Part shown: positions 35,763 to 45,919 of the stretch, piece after piece | How the letters are laid out: each line of letters starts with the position of its first letter | Numbering within the stretch: position 1 is the first letter of the stretch | From: Mesorhizobium loti | GTDB taxonomy: Bacteria > Pseudomonadota > Alphaproteobacteria > Rhizobiales > Rhizobiaceae | Reading direction: 5' to 3' | DNA length: 64,000 bases | Assembly: GCA_014189435.1 (NCBI GenBank) | Contig: CP050293.1 | Span: 5,399,001 to 5,463,000 of the forward strand | Notes under the pieces: model-generated | Databases searched by the model: none | Seen by the model: only the letters and a program-made list of their open reading frames with translations | What the model was told of the DNA's origin: nothing | Position numbers and translations under genes: made by a program

Positions 35763-37517
35763 TTGTTTCGTTTCTTCCGCTCGACGGAAAACCAGCGCCT
35801 TGTTGCCAGGCTGCTTCGGGAATCCTTTTACCAGCACAGGTTTGGCTACGGCGCCGCGATCTTGTCGATGCTCGTGGTGGCCGCGACGACCGGCGCCAGC
35901 GCCTGGATTCTCAAAGAGATCACCGACGAATTCGTGGTCTTCAAGCGGATGGACCGCGTCAACCTGATTGCGGCGGGGGTCGCCGCGATCTTCATCCTCA
36001 AGGGCCTCGCCAATTTCATCCAGGCCTATTTCATGAGCCGGGTCGGCAACGCCATCATCGCCGAGCGGCAGCGCAAGATCTACGATCGCGTCCTGGCGCA
36101 AGGCATCGAATTCTACCATTCGACCTCGTCGTCCGACCTGATCACCCGCATGACCAACAATGCGCAGGCGGCGCGCAACGTGCTCGACCTCGTTGTCACG
36201 TCCTATGTGCGCGACCTGGTGTCGCTGGTTGTCCTGGTAGGGGTCATGGTCTGGCAGCAGCCAGCCCTGTCTCTCATCTGCTTCGTCGTCGGCCCCTTGG
36301 CTATCTACGGGGTCAACCGCATCCTGAAACGTGTTCGCAAGTTCGCCGCGATGGAGTTTCGCTCGGTCGGCCAGATCGTGCAGGTGATGCAGGAAACGGC
36401 AATGGGCGTGCGCGTCGTCAAATCCTTCAACCTCGAAGGTGCAATGCGCAACCGGATGTACAAGGCCGTGTCGGACGTCGAGAACCGGGCCAACAACATC
36501 GCGACGCTGGAGGCTGCGACAAGCCCGGTGATGGAGACGCTGGCCGGACTGGCGATCGCCGGGGCAATCTTCGTCAGCGGCTTCCTGGTCTTGCAGGGCG
36601 GCCAGATGCCGGGAAACATCATGGCCTTCATCGGAGCGCTCCTGTTTGCCTATGAGCCGGCAAAGCGCCTTGCGCGCGTGCGCATAGCGTTGGAAAGCGG
36701 CATTGTCGGCGTGCGCATGATGTTCGAGCTCGCCGACCAGCCGCTGACCCTGGTCGAGAAGGCGGACGCGAAGCCGCTTCTGGCCGGGCCGGGCGAGATC
36801 CGGTTCGACGCCGTCGACTTCGCCTACCAGAATGGCCCGCCGGTGCTGGACAGGTTCGACCTGACGCTTGCGCCCGGCAAGATGACGGCGCTGGTCGGGC
36901 CTTCCGGCGGCGGCAAGTCGACCGTTCTGAACCTGATCATGCGCATGTATGATCCGCAGAGCGGCAAGGTGCTGTTCGATGGCCAGGACATCTCCCATGC
37001 GACGCTCGCGTCGCTGCGGGAAAAGATCGCCTATGTCAGCCAGGATACGTTCCTGTTTGCCGGCACCATCATGCACAACATCCGGCTTGGGCGCGAGGGC
37101 GCGACCGACGAAGAGGTGATCGCCGCCGCCAAGGCGGCCAACGCCCATGACTTCATCAGCGCTCAGGCGAAAGGCTACGAGACGGATGTCGGCGAGAATG
37201 GCGGCCTGCTGTCGGGCGGCCAGCGCCAACGCATCTCGATCGCACGCGCCATGCTGCGCAATGCCGAGATCCTGCTCTTGGACGAAGCGACCAGCGCGCT
37301 CGACGCCGAATCGGAAGCGCTGTTCCGCGACGCGCTGCAGCAATTGACGGAAGGCCGCACGACGATCGTCATCGCGCACCGTCTGTCGACCGTGCACCAG
37401 GCCGACACCATCGTGGTGCTCGAAGCCGGCAAGGTGGTGGAAAGCGGCTCGCACAAGGCATTGCTCAAGCAGGGCGGGCTTTACCAGAAGCTTTACGAGT
37501 ATCAGCTGATGCCGTGA
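35763..37517 (+). CDS. MsbA-like ABC exporter (membrane and ATPase domains fused)
   Basis: 584 residues: type I exporter membrane domain with six helices (about 25-310), then a nucleotide-binding domain with Walker A GPSGGGKST, signature LSGGQRQRISIARAM, Walker B ILLLDEATSALD and the H-loop. Half-transporters of this form homodimerise to export lipids or drugs. The start is TTG at 35763, with AAGGA about 8 nt upstream; the next in-frame ATG would remove conserved N-terminal sequence. Stands alone, divergent from the amidohydrolase. Substrate unknown. Confidence 0.85.
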   Translation: MFRFFRSTENQRLVARLLRESFYQHRFGYGAAILSMLVVAATTGASAWILKEITDEFVVFKRMDRVNLIAAGVAAIFILKGLANFIQAYFMSRVGNAIIAERQRKIYDRVLAQGIEFYHSTSSSDLITRMTNNAQAARNVLDLVVTSYVRDLVSLVVLVGVMVWQQPALSLICFVVGPLAIYGVNRILKRVRKFAAMEFRSVGQIVQVMQETAMGVRVVKSFNLEGAMRNRMYKAVSDVENRANNIATLEAATSPVMETLAGLAIAGAIFVSGFLVLQGGQMPGNIMAFIGALLFAYEPAKRLARVRIALESGIVGVRMMFELADQPLTLVEKADAKPLLAGPGEIRFDAVDFAYQNGPPVLDRFDLTLAPGKMTALVGPSGGGKSTVLNLIMRMYDPQSGKVLFDGQDISHATLASLREKIAYVSQDTFLFAGTIMHNIRLGREGATDEEVIAAAKAANAHDFISAQAKGYETDVGENGGLLSGGQRQRISIARAMLRNAEILLLDEATSALDAESEALFRDALQQLTEGRTTIVIAHRLSTVHQADTIVVLEAGKVVESGSHKALLKQGGLYQKLYEYQLMP

Positions 37518-37527
37518 GACGAGCCTA

Positions 37528-37623
37528 CCCTCCCCCTTGTGGGGAGGGTAGCTGCGAAGCAGCGGGGGGCGGCGCCACCCCCCACCCGGACCTTCGGTCC
37601 GACCTCCCCACAAGGGGGAGGTC
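37528..37623. repeat. Inverted repeat, CTCCCCCTTGTGGGGAGG family
   Basis: Arms CCCTCCCCCTTGTGGGGAGG (37528 onward) and CCTCCCCACAAGGGGGAGG (ending near 37621) in inverted orientation, with inner hairpins GCTGCGAAGCAGC and GGACCTTCGGTCC. Lies between the convergent exporter and ilvD genes, so it can terminate both. Same family as 19665-19784. Confidence 0.82.
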
Positions 37624-37638
37624 GGACCGCAGCCTAAT

Positions 37639-39483
37639 TTATTCCGGCACGAACCTGACAGCGCCCTTGGCCGCGCTGGTCGCCATGGCGGCATAGGCGC
37701 GCAAGGCGGTCGTCACTTTGCGCTTGCGCTTTTCCTCGGGCTTCCAGGCCAGGGCGCCCCTGGCCTCCATCGCCGCCCGGCGGGCAGCGAGTTCCGCGTC
37801 ATCGACAGCGAGGCGGATGCTGCGGTTCGGGATGTCGATCTCGATCGTATCGCCTTCCTGCACCAGCCCGATCAGCCCGCCTTCGGCGGCTTCCGGCGAC
37901 GCATGGCCGATCGACAGGCCCGACGTGCCGCCGGAGAAGCGCCCGTCGGTGACCAGCGCGCAGGCCTTGCCGAGGCCTTTCGACTTCAGATAGCTGGTCG
38001 GATAGAGCATTTCCTGCATGCCGGGGCCGCCGCGCGGTCCTTCATAGCGAATGACGACGACATCGCCGGCCTTGATCTCGTTGGACAGGATCGCCTTGAC
38101 GCTGGCGTCCTGGCTTTCGAACACGCGGGCCGGGCCGGTGAACTTCAAGATCGATTCATCGACGCCGGCCGTCTTCACGATGCAGCCGTCGAGCGCCAGA
38201 TTGCCCTTCAGCACGGCGAGGCCGCCATCCTTGGAAAAGGGGTGTTCTGCCGAGCGGATGACGCCTTTCTCGCGGTCGAGGTCGAGCTCGTCCCAGCGGC
38301 GGTCCTGGCTGAAGGCGACCTGCGTCGGCACGCCGCCAGGCGCGGCGAGGAAGAAATCGCGCACACTCTGGCTGGTCGTGCGCGAAATATCCCAGTGATC
38401 GAGCGCTTCGCCGAGCGTTGACGTATGCACCGTCGGCAGGTCGCGGTTGAGCAGGCCGGCGTTGTCGAGCTGGCCAAGGATGGCCATGATGCCGCCGGCG
38501 CGATGGACGTCCTCCATGTGGACGTCGGACTTGGCCGGAGCAACCTTGCACAGCACCGGCACCTTGCGCGACAGCGCGTCGATGTCATCCTGATCGAAGT
38601 CGATTTCGCCCTCATGCGCGGCGGCCAGGATGTGCAGCACGGTGTTGGTCGAACCACCCATGGCGATGTCCAACGTCATGGCGTTCTCGAAGGCGCCCTT
38701 CGAGGCGATGTTGCGCGGCAGCGCCGTCTCGTCGTCCTGCTCGTAATAGCGCTGGGCGAGATCGACGATGAGATGGCCGGCCTCGACGAACAGCCGCTTG
38801 CGGTCGGCATGCGTCGCCAATGTCGAACCGTTGCCGGGCAGCGACAGGCCAAGCGCCTCGGTCAGACAATTCATCGAATTGGCGGTGAACATGCCCGAGC
38901 AGGAGCCGCAGGTCGGGCAGGCCGAGCGCTCGATGACCTTGACGTCCTCGTCGGAGATCTTGTCGTCTGCGGCCGCGACCATGGCGTCGACCAGGTCGAG
39001 CGCCTGCGTCTTGCCGGCCAGCACCACCTTGCCGGCTTCCATCGGCCCGCCGGAAACGAAGACGGTCGGGATGTTGAGGCGCAACGACGCCATCAGCATG
39101 CCGGGCGTGATCTTGTCGCAATTGGAGATGCAGACCATGGCGTCGGCGCAGTGCGCGTTGACCATGTATTCGACGGAATCGGCGATCAACTCGCGCGACG
39201 GCAGCGAATAGAGCATGCCGTCATGGCCCATGGCGATGCCGTCATCGACGGCGATTGTGTTGAACTCCTTGGCGACGCCGCCGGCCTTCTCGATCTCGCG
39301 CGCGACCAGCTGGCCGAGGTCTTTCAGGTGGACATGGCCCGGCACGAACTGGGTGAAGGAATTGACCACCGCGATGATAGGCTTGCCGAAATCCGAGTCC
39401 TTCATGCCGGTGGCGCGCCAGAGGCCGCGGGCGCCGGCCATGTTGCGGCCATGGGTGGTGGTGCGGGAACGATAGGCAGGCAT
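37639..39483 (-). CDS. ilvD: Dihydroxy-acid dehydratase
   Basis: 614 residues from ATG 39483, preceded by AAGGA. Typical IlvD of the branched-chain amino acid pathway, converting 2,3-dihydroxy acids to 2-keto acids. Fe-S cysteine motifs [12 protein letters not shown] and [13 protein letters not shown], plus GGSTNTVLH, are intact. Distinct from the sugar-acid dehydratase at the left edge, which lacks the CGSCSGM motif. Confidence 0.96.
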   Translation of the reverse strand: MPAYRSRTTTHGRNMAGARGLWRATGMKDSDFGKPIIAVVNSFTQFVPGHVHLKDLGQLVAREIEKAGGVAKEFNTIAVDDGIAMGHDGMLYSLPSRELIADSVEYMVNAHCADAMVCISNCDKITPGMLMASLRLNIPTVFVSGGPMEAGKVVLAGKTQALDLVDAMVAAADDKISDEDVKVIERSACPTCGSCSGMFTANSMNCLTEALGLSLPGNGSTLATHADRKRLFVEAGHLIVDLAQRYYEQDDETALPRNIASKGAFENAMTLDIAMGGSTNTVLHILAAAHEGEIDFDQDDIDALSRKVPVLCKVAPAKSDVHMEDVHRAGGIMAILGQLDNAGLLNRDLPTVHTSTLGEALDHWDISRTTSQSVRDFFLAAPGGVPTQVAFSQDRRWDELDLDREKGVIRSAEHPFSKDGGLAVLKGNLALDGCIVKTAGVDESILKFTGPARVFESQDASVKAILSNEIKAGDVVVIRYEGPRGGPGMQEMLYPTSYLKSKGLGKACALVTDGRFSGGTSGLSIGHASPEAAEGGLIGLVQEGDTIEIDIPNRSIRLAVDDAELAARRAAMEARGALAWKPEEKRKRKVTTALRAYAAMATSAAKGAVRFVPE

Positions 39484-39751
39484 GTTTTTTCCTTGGTGGC
39501 TGGCCGCAGCCTGGGAATGGCGCGGCGGAGCTGAATTCGGACCGCAGGCGTTATAGACGCGCAAGCCCGGCCTGGCCACAATTTTGCAATGCGCCAGATT
39601 CCTCCAAAAACCGGATGCCGAAAAAAATTGCAGGCCGCTGTCGGATCGCGCCGCGCATGGCCGTCCTTGGGGCAGACGGCAAGGAATGGCACCATTCCCG
39701 GAGTCAGCCGTTTCACCGTAACCGCAACCAAAACATCCCGAGGAGCACGAC

Positions 39752-40222
39752 ATGCAAAAGATCACCACCTGCCTGTGGTTCGACGACCAGGCCGAAGAGG
39801 CGATGAATTTCTACGTGTCCATCTTCAAGAATTCGAAGGTGCTGAGCGTGATGCGTTGGCCCGAAGGCCACGGCGATGAAGGCAAAGTGCTGGTGACCAC
39901 GTTCGAACTCGACGGGGTGCAGTTCCAGGCGCTCAATGGCGGACCGCAATTCAAGCACACCGAAGCGATGTCGCAGTCGATCGACTGCAAGACGCAGGAA
40001 GAGGTCGATTATTTCTGGGACAAGCTCATCGAAGGTGGCGGCGAACCGTCGCAATGCAGCTGGCTGAAGGACAAGTTCGGCATCTCCTGGCAAGTCGTGC
40101 CGGAGCAACTGCCGCGCCTGCTTCTGGATCCGGACCGGGCCAAGGCCGGCCGCGTGATGTCGGCGATGATGCAGATGAGCAAGATCGACATCGCCAAGAT
40201 CGAAGAGGCAGCGAAGGGGTAA
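39752..40222 (+). CDS. PhnB-like VOC-superfamily protein
   Basis: 156 residues, [20 protein letters not shown] onward, the usual opening of PhnB/3-demethylubiquinone-methyltransferase-like VOC proteins, ending with [16 protein letters not shown]. These are paired beta-alpha-beta-beta-beta metal-binding folds, often annotated as glyoxalase-like; function is rarely known. CGAGGAGC lies just upstream of the ATG. Confidence 0.85.
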   Translation: MQKITTCLWFDDQAEEAMNFYVSIFKNSKVLSVMRWPEGHGDEGKVLVTTFELDGVQFQALNGGPQFKHTEAMSQSIDCKTQEEVDYFWDKLIEGGGEPSQCSWLKDKFGISWQVVPEQLPRLLLDPDRAKAGRVMSAMMQMSKIDIAKIEEAAKG

Positions 40223-40227
40223 GAAGC

Positions 40228-40470
40228 GGTCCGCGTAGCGGACGAAAAGCCAATTGCTTGGCTTTTCGAGCTTCGAACGGTGAAGACCCGGTCCGCTTTC
40301 AGCCCGAAGGGCTGGGAGCCTGCGACGGGCCGGGGGCATAGGAGCCCATTGGTCCTTGAGGTCGGCGCTGCCCCTCATCCGCTCTTCGGGCGTTCGTCGT
40401 TCGAAAAGCCAAGCAATTGGCTTTTCCCCCGCTGCGCGGGCCTCTCCTCACCTCCCCGTAAAACGGGGAG
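40228..40470. repeat. Composite palindromic element (GTCCGC and AAAAGCCAATTG families)
   Basis: GTCCGC-GTA-GCGGAC at 40229-40243 is followed by AAAAGCCAATTGCTTGGCTTTT at 40245-40266; an inverted copy of the latter lies at about 40403-40425, then a CTCCCCG..CGGGGAG hairpin at 40452-40469. Fills the gap between convergent VOC and prfC genes. Related copies are at 45001-45045 and, truncated, at 59768-59790. Confidence 0.82.
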
Positions 40471-40481
40471 AAGGGAGAACT

Positions 40482-42074
40482 TCAAGCCGCCTTGTCGCGG
40501 ACCTGATAGTCCTTGATCGTGGCGAAGCGGATCGCTTTCCAGCGTTCGGCTTCGTAGTTCAATGAAAAGGCGTGCTGGGCCAAAAACACCGGGTCGTTGT
40601 CGAGGTCGCGGGCGATGTCGCCACGATGCGCCTCGATGAAGCGCAGGACCTCGGCCTTGTCGTCGGCCGAAATCCAGCGGCACACGGAAAAGCGCGACAT
40701 CTCGAATTCGACCGGCAGCGTGTATTCGAAGTTCAGCCGCTCCTTCAACACGTCGAGCTGCAGCGCACCGACGACGCCGACGATGGCAGGCGATCCATCC
40801 TCGGGCGAAAACAGCTGCACGACGCCCTCCTCGGCCATCTGGTGCAGCGCTTCCTTGAGCTTCTTGGCCTTCATGGCATCGCCCAGGCGGACGCGGCGCA
40901 GGATTTCCGGGGCGAAATTCGGTACGCCGCGGAACAATATCTCCTCGCCTTCGGTCAGCGTGTCGCCGATGCGCAACGTACCGTGGTTGGGAATGCCGAC
41001 GACGTCACCGGCGAAAGCCTCGTCGGCGGTGACGCGGGTGCGGGCAAAGAAGAACTGCGGCGCCGACAGCGACATCGGCTTTCCCGTGCGCACCAGCTTG
41101 GCCTTCATGCCGCGCTCGAGCTTGCCCGAGCAGACGCGGACGAAGGCGATACGGTCGCGGTGGTTGGGGTCCATGTTGGCCTGGATCTTGAAGACGAAGG
41201 ACGTCATCTTCTCCTCCGTCGCCTCGACCTTGCGGGTGTCGGCCTCCTGCGCACGCGGCGGCGGGCCGAAGGCACCGAGCGCCTCGATCAGGTCGCGGAC
41301 GCCATAATTGCGCAGCGCCGAGCCGAAATAGACCGGCGTCAGGTGACCCTCGCGGAAGGCTTCGATGTCGAGCGGCCGGCAGGCTTCGCGCGCGAGCTCC
41401 AGTTCCTCGATGAAGGCCTCGCGCTCGTTTTCCGGCAGCAGCCCGGCGACGCGGTTGGAATCGGGGCCGTTGACCGGTGTGCGTTCCTTCTCATCGTCGC
41501 CCTTGCGCACGGCGTTCAGCGCAAGGTGATAGGTGCCGGAAAAGGTCTTGCCGCGGCCGATCGGCCAAGTGATCGGCGCGGTGTCGAGCGCCAGCTTCTG
41601 TTCGATTTCGTCGAGAATCTCGAACGGATCGCGGCTTTCGCGGTCCATCTTGTTGACGAAGGTGATGATCGGGATGTCGCGCAGCCGGCAGACCTCGAAC
41701 AGTTTCAGCGTGCGCGGCTCGATGCCCTTGGCGGCGTCGATGACCATGACGGCCGAGTCGACCGCCGATAGCGTGCGGTAGGTGTCGTCGGCGAAATCCT
41801 CGTGGCCGGGCGTGTCGAGCAGGTTGAAGACATTGTCCTCATACTCGAAGGTCATCACCGAGGTGACGACCGAAATGCCGCGCTCGCGCTCGATCTTCAT
41901 CCAGTCCGACCGGGTCTGGATCTTGTCCTTCTTGGCCTTGACCTCGCCGGCGAGCTGGATGGCGCCGCCGAACAGCAGCAGCTTTTCGGTGAGCGTGGTC
42001 TTGCCGGCGTCCGGGTGCGCGATGATCGCGAAGGTGCGGCGGCGCGCCACTTCTTCTTCTATTGCTTCGGGCAT
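40482..42074 (-). CDS. prfC: Peptide chain release factor 3
   Basis: 530 residues from ATG 42074. GTPase domain with G1 AHPDAGKTTLTE (19-30), G3 DTPGHEDFADD and G4 NKMD, followed by the EF-Tu-like domain 2 and RF3-specific C-terminal domain. It recycles RF1 and RF2 from terminated ribosomes. Length is normal for RF3 (about 529). Confidence 0.95.
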   Translation of the reverse strand: MPEAIEEEVARRRTFAIIAHPDAGKTTLTEKLLLFGGAIQLAGEVKAKKDKIQTRSDWMKIERERGISVVTSVMTFEYEDNVFNLLDTPGHEDFADDTYRTLSAVDSAVMVIDAAKGIEPRTLKLFEVCRLRDIPIITFVNKMDRESRDPFEILDEIEQKLALDTAPITWPIGRGKTFSGTYHLALNAVRKGDDEKERTPVNGPDSNRVAGLLPENEREAFIEELELAREACRPLDIEAFREGHLTPVYFGSALRNYGVRDLIEALGAFGPPPRAQEADTRKVEATEEKMTSFVFKIQANMDPNHRDRIAFVRVCSGKLERGMKAKLVRTGKPMSLSAPQFFFARTRVTADEAFAGDVVGIPNHGTLRIGDTLTEGEEILFRGVPNFAPEILRRVRLGDAMKAKKLKEALHQMAEEGVVQLFSPEDGSPAIVGVVGALQLDVLKERLNFEYTLPVEFEMSRFSVCRWISADDKAEVLRFIEAHRGDIARDLDNDPVFLAQHAFSLNYEAERWKAIRFATIKDYQVRDKAA

Positions 42075-42287
42075 TCTCTGGGATTTCCGTGTGACAGGCC
42101 GGGCTTCTAGCAGCGCAGTGCCGGGCTGTCGACCGGTCCGGCGCGGACCACCCTCTCCGTTACAGCCATGCAGCTCGTCACACTGTGGCTGAGGCCGGCG
42201 CATTGCCGAATATTTTGCGCTGCTCGATGTTGGCAAGTGGCGAACACGGTGGCACTTGGGTGTGCGTCACGAGGAAGAGGAGCAAGC

Positions 42288-43361
42288 ATGACTGCGGCGA
42301 AACAAGTGATCGTCATCGGTGCCGGCATCATCGGCGCCTCCATCGCCTGGCATCTGAGCCGGGCGGGTGCGCGGGTGACGGTCATCGCCGACAGTCCTGC
42401 CGGTGGCGTGGCGACGCCAAATTCGTTTGCCTGGATCAACGCCAGCTGGGGCAATCCGGAGCCCTATTTCCGGCTGCGAACCCGCGCGATGGCTGAGTGG
42501 ACGCGGCTGGCACGGGACCTGCCGGGCCTGCCGTTGTCCTGGTGCGGCGGCCTGTGCTGGGATTTGTCGGCGGCCGATATGGAAGCCTATGCCACCGGGC
42601 ATTCCGCCTGGGGCTACGGCATCAGCCAAGTCGACCGCGCAGAGGCTGCGCGCATCGAGCCCAATCTCACCGAGCTTCCGGATTTTGCCTTGCACGTCGC
42701 TGAAGAGGGTGTGGCCGAGCCTGTCGCAGCCACGAAAGCACTGCTGGCAGATGCCGAAGGACGCGGCGCTCGCGTCATCTCCAGCACGGCGACGGCGCTG
42801 GTCCAGACCGGCGGCAGGATTACCGGCGTCGACACATCGCATGGCCTGATTGCATCAGACGAGGTGGTGATCGCTGCCGGCGTCGGCTCGCCGGAGATTG
42901 CCGCGACGGCCGGGATCAACCTGCCGATCGAAACACCGCCCGGCCTGATCGTCCATTCGCGGCCCTCCAAAAAGCTGCTCAACGGACTGGTGCTGGCCGA
43001 GCGGCTGCACATGCGCCAGACACCGGAAGGTCGCATCATCGCCGGCTCGGATTTCGGCGGAGCCGACCCGGGAATGGATGCCGAAGCCACCGCCCATGCG
43101 CTGTTTGCGGCCATGAAAGCCATGCTGCGCGACAGCGACGGGCTGAAACTCGATTTCCACACTGTCGGCTACCGGCCGACGCCGATCGACGGCTTTCCGA
43201 TCATCGGCCGCGCCGAGGGCGTGGACGGTGTCTATGTCGCGGTCATGCATTCCGGCATCACGCTGGCGCCGGCCGTCGGACTGTTCGCCGCAAGGGAAAT
43301 CCTCGACGGCGAGCGCGACCCGCTGCTTGCTCCCTATGGATTGTCGCGCTTCGCTCAATAG
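42288..43361 (+). CDS. DAO-family FAD-dependent oxidoreductase (D-amino-acid dehydrogenase-like)
   Basis: 357 residues. N-terminal FAD motif VIVIGAGIIGASIAWHLSRAG and a C-terminal FAD segment (RPTPIDGFPIIGRAEGVDGV, then HSGITLAPAVG) define the DAO/glycine-oxidase fold. It probably oxidises a D-amino acid or N-substituted glycine. GAGGAAGAGGAG precedes ATG 42288. Its 3' end overlaps the reconstructed end of the convergent amidase gene by 7 bp. Confidence 0.82.
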   Translation: MTAAKQVIVIGAGIIGASIAWHLSRAGARVTVIADSPAGGVATPNSFAWINASWGNPEPYFRLRTRAMAEWTRLARDLPGLPLSWCGGLCWDLSAADMEAYATGHSAWGYGISQVDRAEAARIEPNLTELPDFALHVAEEGVAEPVAATKALLADAEGRGARVISSTATALVQTGGRITGVDTSHGLIASDEVVIAAGVGSPEIAATAGINLPIETPPGLIVHSRPSKKLLNGLVLAERLHMRQTPEGRIIAGSDFGGADPGMDAEATAHALFAAMKAMLRDSDGLKLDFHTVGYRPTPIDGFPIIGRAEGVDGVYVAVMHSGITLAPAVGLFAAREILDGERDPLLAPYGLSRFAQ

Positions 43362-44729
43362 CCGAGTGGACGACGAAAGCCGCCGGCCAAAGATTCGATT
43401 GCCTTGGCGATGCCGAGCAGCCGCGACTCCGACCAGCGTCTGCCGACCAGTTGCAGGGCCGATCGGCAAGCCATCGCTGTCCTGTCCGCATGGGATGGAA
43501 AGGGCTGGATGGCCGCTATAGTTGAACACGGCGCCATAGGCCGGCAGCATCCAGTAGCTCTGCTCCGTGCCGTCGACCTCGATCGGCGTGCCTGGCTCGC
43601 AATGCGGGAAAGCTGTTGTCATGGCGACCGGGCAAAGCAGCGCGTCATAGGTTTCGAAAAACCGCTCCCAGGCGAGAATGGACCCGTCGCGGCGGGCGAG
43701 CGCCTCGAACCAGCGCGAAACCGGTGTCGGTTCCTCTGGCGGCTCCGGCTGGGCGGCCTCCATCATCATGCCGATCAGCGCGCCGCCCTGCTCCAGATCG
43801 TCGTGCAGATCTAGTTTCGGCAGTTTTGCTGCTTCGACGACGGCGCCGGCGCCCTGCAGCTGCCTTGCGAGGTTTTCGACCGCGGCACTGATGTCACCGG
43901 CTACCGGAAAGCCGGGAAAGGACGGCGCGAAGGCGATGCGCAATGTCCTGAGGTCGAGCTTCGACATGTCCTCGACCGGCACCTGCGCAAGATCGGTGTC
44001 GCTTCCGTCCGGACCGGCGATGATTTGGTAGATCAGCGCCAAATCTTCCACGCTGCGCGCCAGCGGCCCGAGGCAGGACATCAGCCGCACGCTGCGTGCA
44101 GCACCTCCCGGATCGGGGAAGGCGCCGGCCAGCGAGACGCGATGCTCCGTTGGCTTCAGGCCGTAGACACCGCAGAAAGAGGCCGGCAGCCGGATCGAAT
44201 CCTGCATGTCGGTGCCGACATCGAACGTCGTCATCCCCGAGCAAAGTGCCGCCGCCGCGCCGCCGCTGGAACCGCCTGCCGTGTGCTGGAGATTCCAGGG
44301 ATTGCTGGTGCGGCCGAACAGCGGATTGTTCGACTGCCAGTCCGAAAGCATCGTGGCGACATTGGTCTTGGCCATCAGCACGCCGCCGGCCGCCCTCAAC
44401 CTGATAACGACCGGGCTGTCCTGCCTGGCGACATAATCGGCGAAGGGTGGGAAGCCGACCGTGGTCTTCATGCCTGCCGTCTCGTGCATGTCCTTCAGCG
44501 TGAACGGCACGCCATGCAGAGGTCCGAGGGCCTCGCCGCGCGCCAGGGCTGCGTCGGCCTTTCTGGCTTGGCTGCGAGCCCCTTCCCTGTCGAGCGAGAT
44601 GACGGCGTTAACGGCCTGGTTGTGCGCATCGATCTGCGCCAGATGCGCGTCGAGTGCTTCCACGGCGGAGATTTTGCGCGTGGCGATGGCGGCGGCGAGA
44701 TCGACGGTTGAGGAGAAGACGAGGTCCAT
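43355..44729 (-). pseudogene. Amidase-signature enzyme with a C-terminal frameshift
   Basis: The amidase runs from ATG 44729 with Lys (PFTLKD), the cis-Ser/Ser motif GGSSGGAAAA and KPTEHRVSLAG. At 43456-43458 a run of three G (C on the coding strand) holds one base more than needed: after DGLPIG the expected end (LQLVGRRWSESRLLGIAKA, finishing RRPLGY) is in another frame and stops at 43355. As sequenced, the frame reads on antisense through the oxidoreductase to 42855, giving an implausible 636-residue product. The oxyanion segment reads GTDMQDSIR where most amidases have GTDxGGSIR. Real lesion and base-calling error are both possible. Confidence 0.8.
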
Positions 44730-44859
44730 GCGAATGCTCCAGCTTGGCCGCGCTCGCCTGATCAAGATGGCGGATAGCGCCGCGATTTCAAGCGGAGTTG
44801 AGCATTCGAGAGTCTACGGCGTTTGATCGGAATTGTGCTGCCAATGTCGGCGCTCTACG

Positions 44860-45075
44860 GCGCCCCCCTCTGTCCTGCCGGACATCTCCCCCACAAGTGG
44901 GGAGATCGGCAGCTTCGCTGGCCGCGTCATCTTTCAAACGTTGGAGATTGGCGAAAGCCGCGATAACAGCCAATCTCCCCACTTGTGGGGGTTGAGGAGT
45001 GGTCCGCGTAGCGGACGGAAAGCCAATTGCTTGGCTTTCCGAACGACGAACGTCCGGCAGGCCAGAGGGGGGCGC
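44860..45075. repeat. Nested composite of two palindromic repeat families
   Basis: Outer arms GCGCCCCCCTCTGTCCTGCC at 44860 and the inverse GGCAGGCCAGAGGGGGGCGC near 45075. Within are ACAAGTGGGGAGAT and ATCTCCCCACTTGT in inverted orientation, and next to the right arm a copy of the GTCCGC-GTA-GCGGAC plus GAAAGCCAATTGCTTGGCTTTC element (45001-45040). Fills the 374-bp gap between the amidase start and the glutamine amidotransferase end. No gene seen. Confidence 0.85.
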
Positions 45076-45103
45076 TGTCCCGCGGTGTTGCCGCAAATAG
45101 CGC

Positions 45104-45904
45104 CTACCCGACCAGCGCCAGCTTCGTCGCAGCCGGAGCAAACGGGCGTATGCTGATGCCGTCCCGCGTCATCGTCACAAAACTTGCCGGCGGGATCGCC
45201 TGCCAGTCGCCGCCCTCGCGATCGAAGGGTTCGGACACGATGCAGCGGCCGCCCCCCTTGCGGAGGACAGAAGTGTAGAGCGTCGGCGCATGAGCGTCGG
45301 TGGCGTAGCGCACCGCATGCAGCGCCTGCCCGTCGGAAAAGGCGGCGGTGAGTTTCAGCGCCGGTTCGAGGCCGGCGCGACGCGAGGCTTCGAGCACGCG
45401 GCTGGTGGCGCGGGAGACGGCGCCTTGCGGATCGGTGGCCAATCCCTCGTCGATCATCAGCAGGAAAAAGAGTTCGGAATCGGTGGTGCCTTCGCGCTGG
45501 TCGAAGACGGCGTCGGATAGCGAGTTCTCCAGCGCGCGGCGGATCTTTTCGAAGCCGCCGATCTGGCCGTTATGCATGAACGACCAGGGACCTGCGATGA
45601 ACGGATGGCAGTTCATACGGCTGGTGGCGCCGCCTGTCGACGCACGCACATGGGCGAGGAACAGGCCGGATTTGATCTGCCGGCACAGGCTCTTCAGATT
45701 GGGGTCCGACCAGGCCGGCAGGATATCGCGATAGAGACCCGGCTCCGGGCGGTCGCCATACCAGGCAAGGCCGAAGCCGTCGCCATTGGTCGGCGATTTC
45801 GCTTCCTGGGCGCAATGGCTCTGGGCAATCAGCGAGTGACAGGGCGCGGTGAGGATGTCTTCGAGAAAGACCGCTTCACCCAGATAGGCCGCCCACCGGC
45901 ACAT
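45104..45904 (-). CDS. Class II glutamine amidotransferase (YafJ/EgtC-like)
   Basis: 266 residues. The N-terminal nucleophile is Cys2 (MCRWAAYLG), followed by glutaminase features NGDGFGLAWYG, HVRASTGG and FMHNGQIGG. Stand-alone type 2 glutamine amidotransferases of this form include EgtC-like gamma-glutamyl hydrolases; no ergothioneine genes are nearby. It is 15 bp downstream of the DUF6356 gene. Confidence 0.85.
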   Translation of the reverse strand: MCRWAAYLGEAVFLEDILTAPCHSLIAQSHCAQEAKSPTNGDGFGLAWYGDRPEPGLYRDILPAWSDPNLKSLCRQIKSGLFLAHVRASTGGATSRMNCHPFIAGPWSFMHNGQIGGFEKIRRALENSLSDAVFDQREGTTDSELFFLLMIDEGLATDPQGAVSRATSRVLEASRRAGLEPALKLTAAFSDGQALHAVRYATDAHAPTLYTSVLRKGGGRCIVSEPFDREGGDWQAIPPASFVTMTRDGISIRPFAPAATKLALVG

Positions 45905-45919
45905 CGCTTCTGTCGTCCT

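Noticed and set aside
35748..37694. 648-codon open frame antisense to the ABC exporter
   Set aside because: The sense strand has complete exporter motifs; the antisense product has none and spans an intergenic repeat.
42855..43354. C-terminal extension of the amidase frame
   Set aside because: It is antisense to the DAO-family gene and arises only from the single-base shift near 43457.
44860..45075. CRISPR-like array
   Set aside because: The repeats are inverted and irregular, without uniform direct repeats and spacers.
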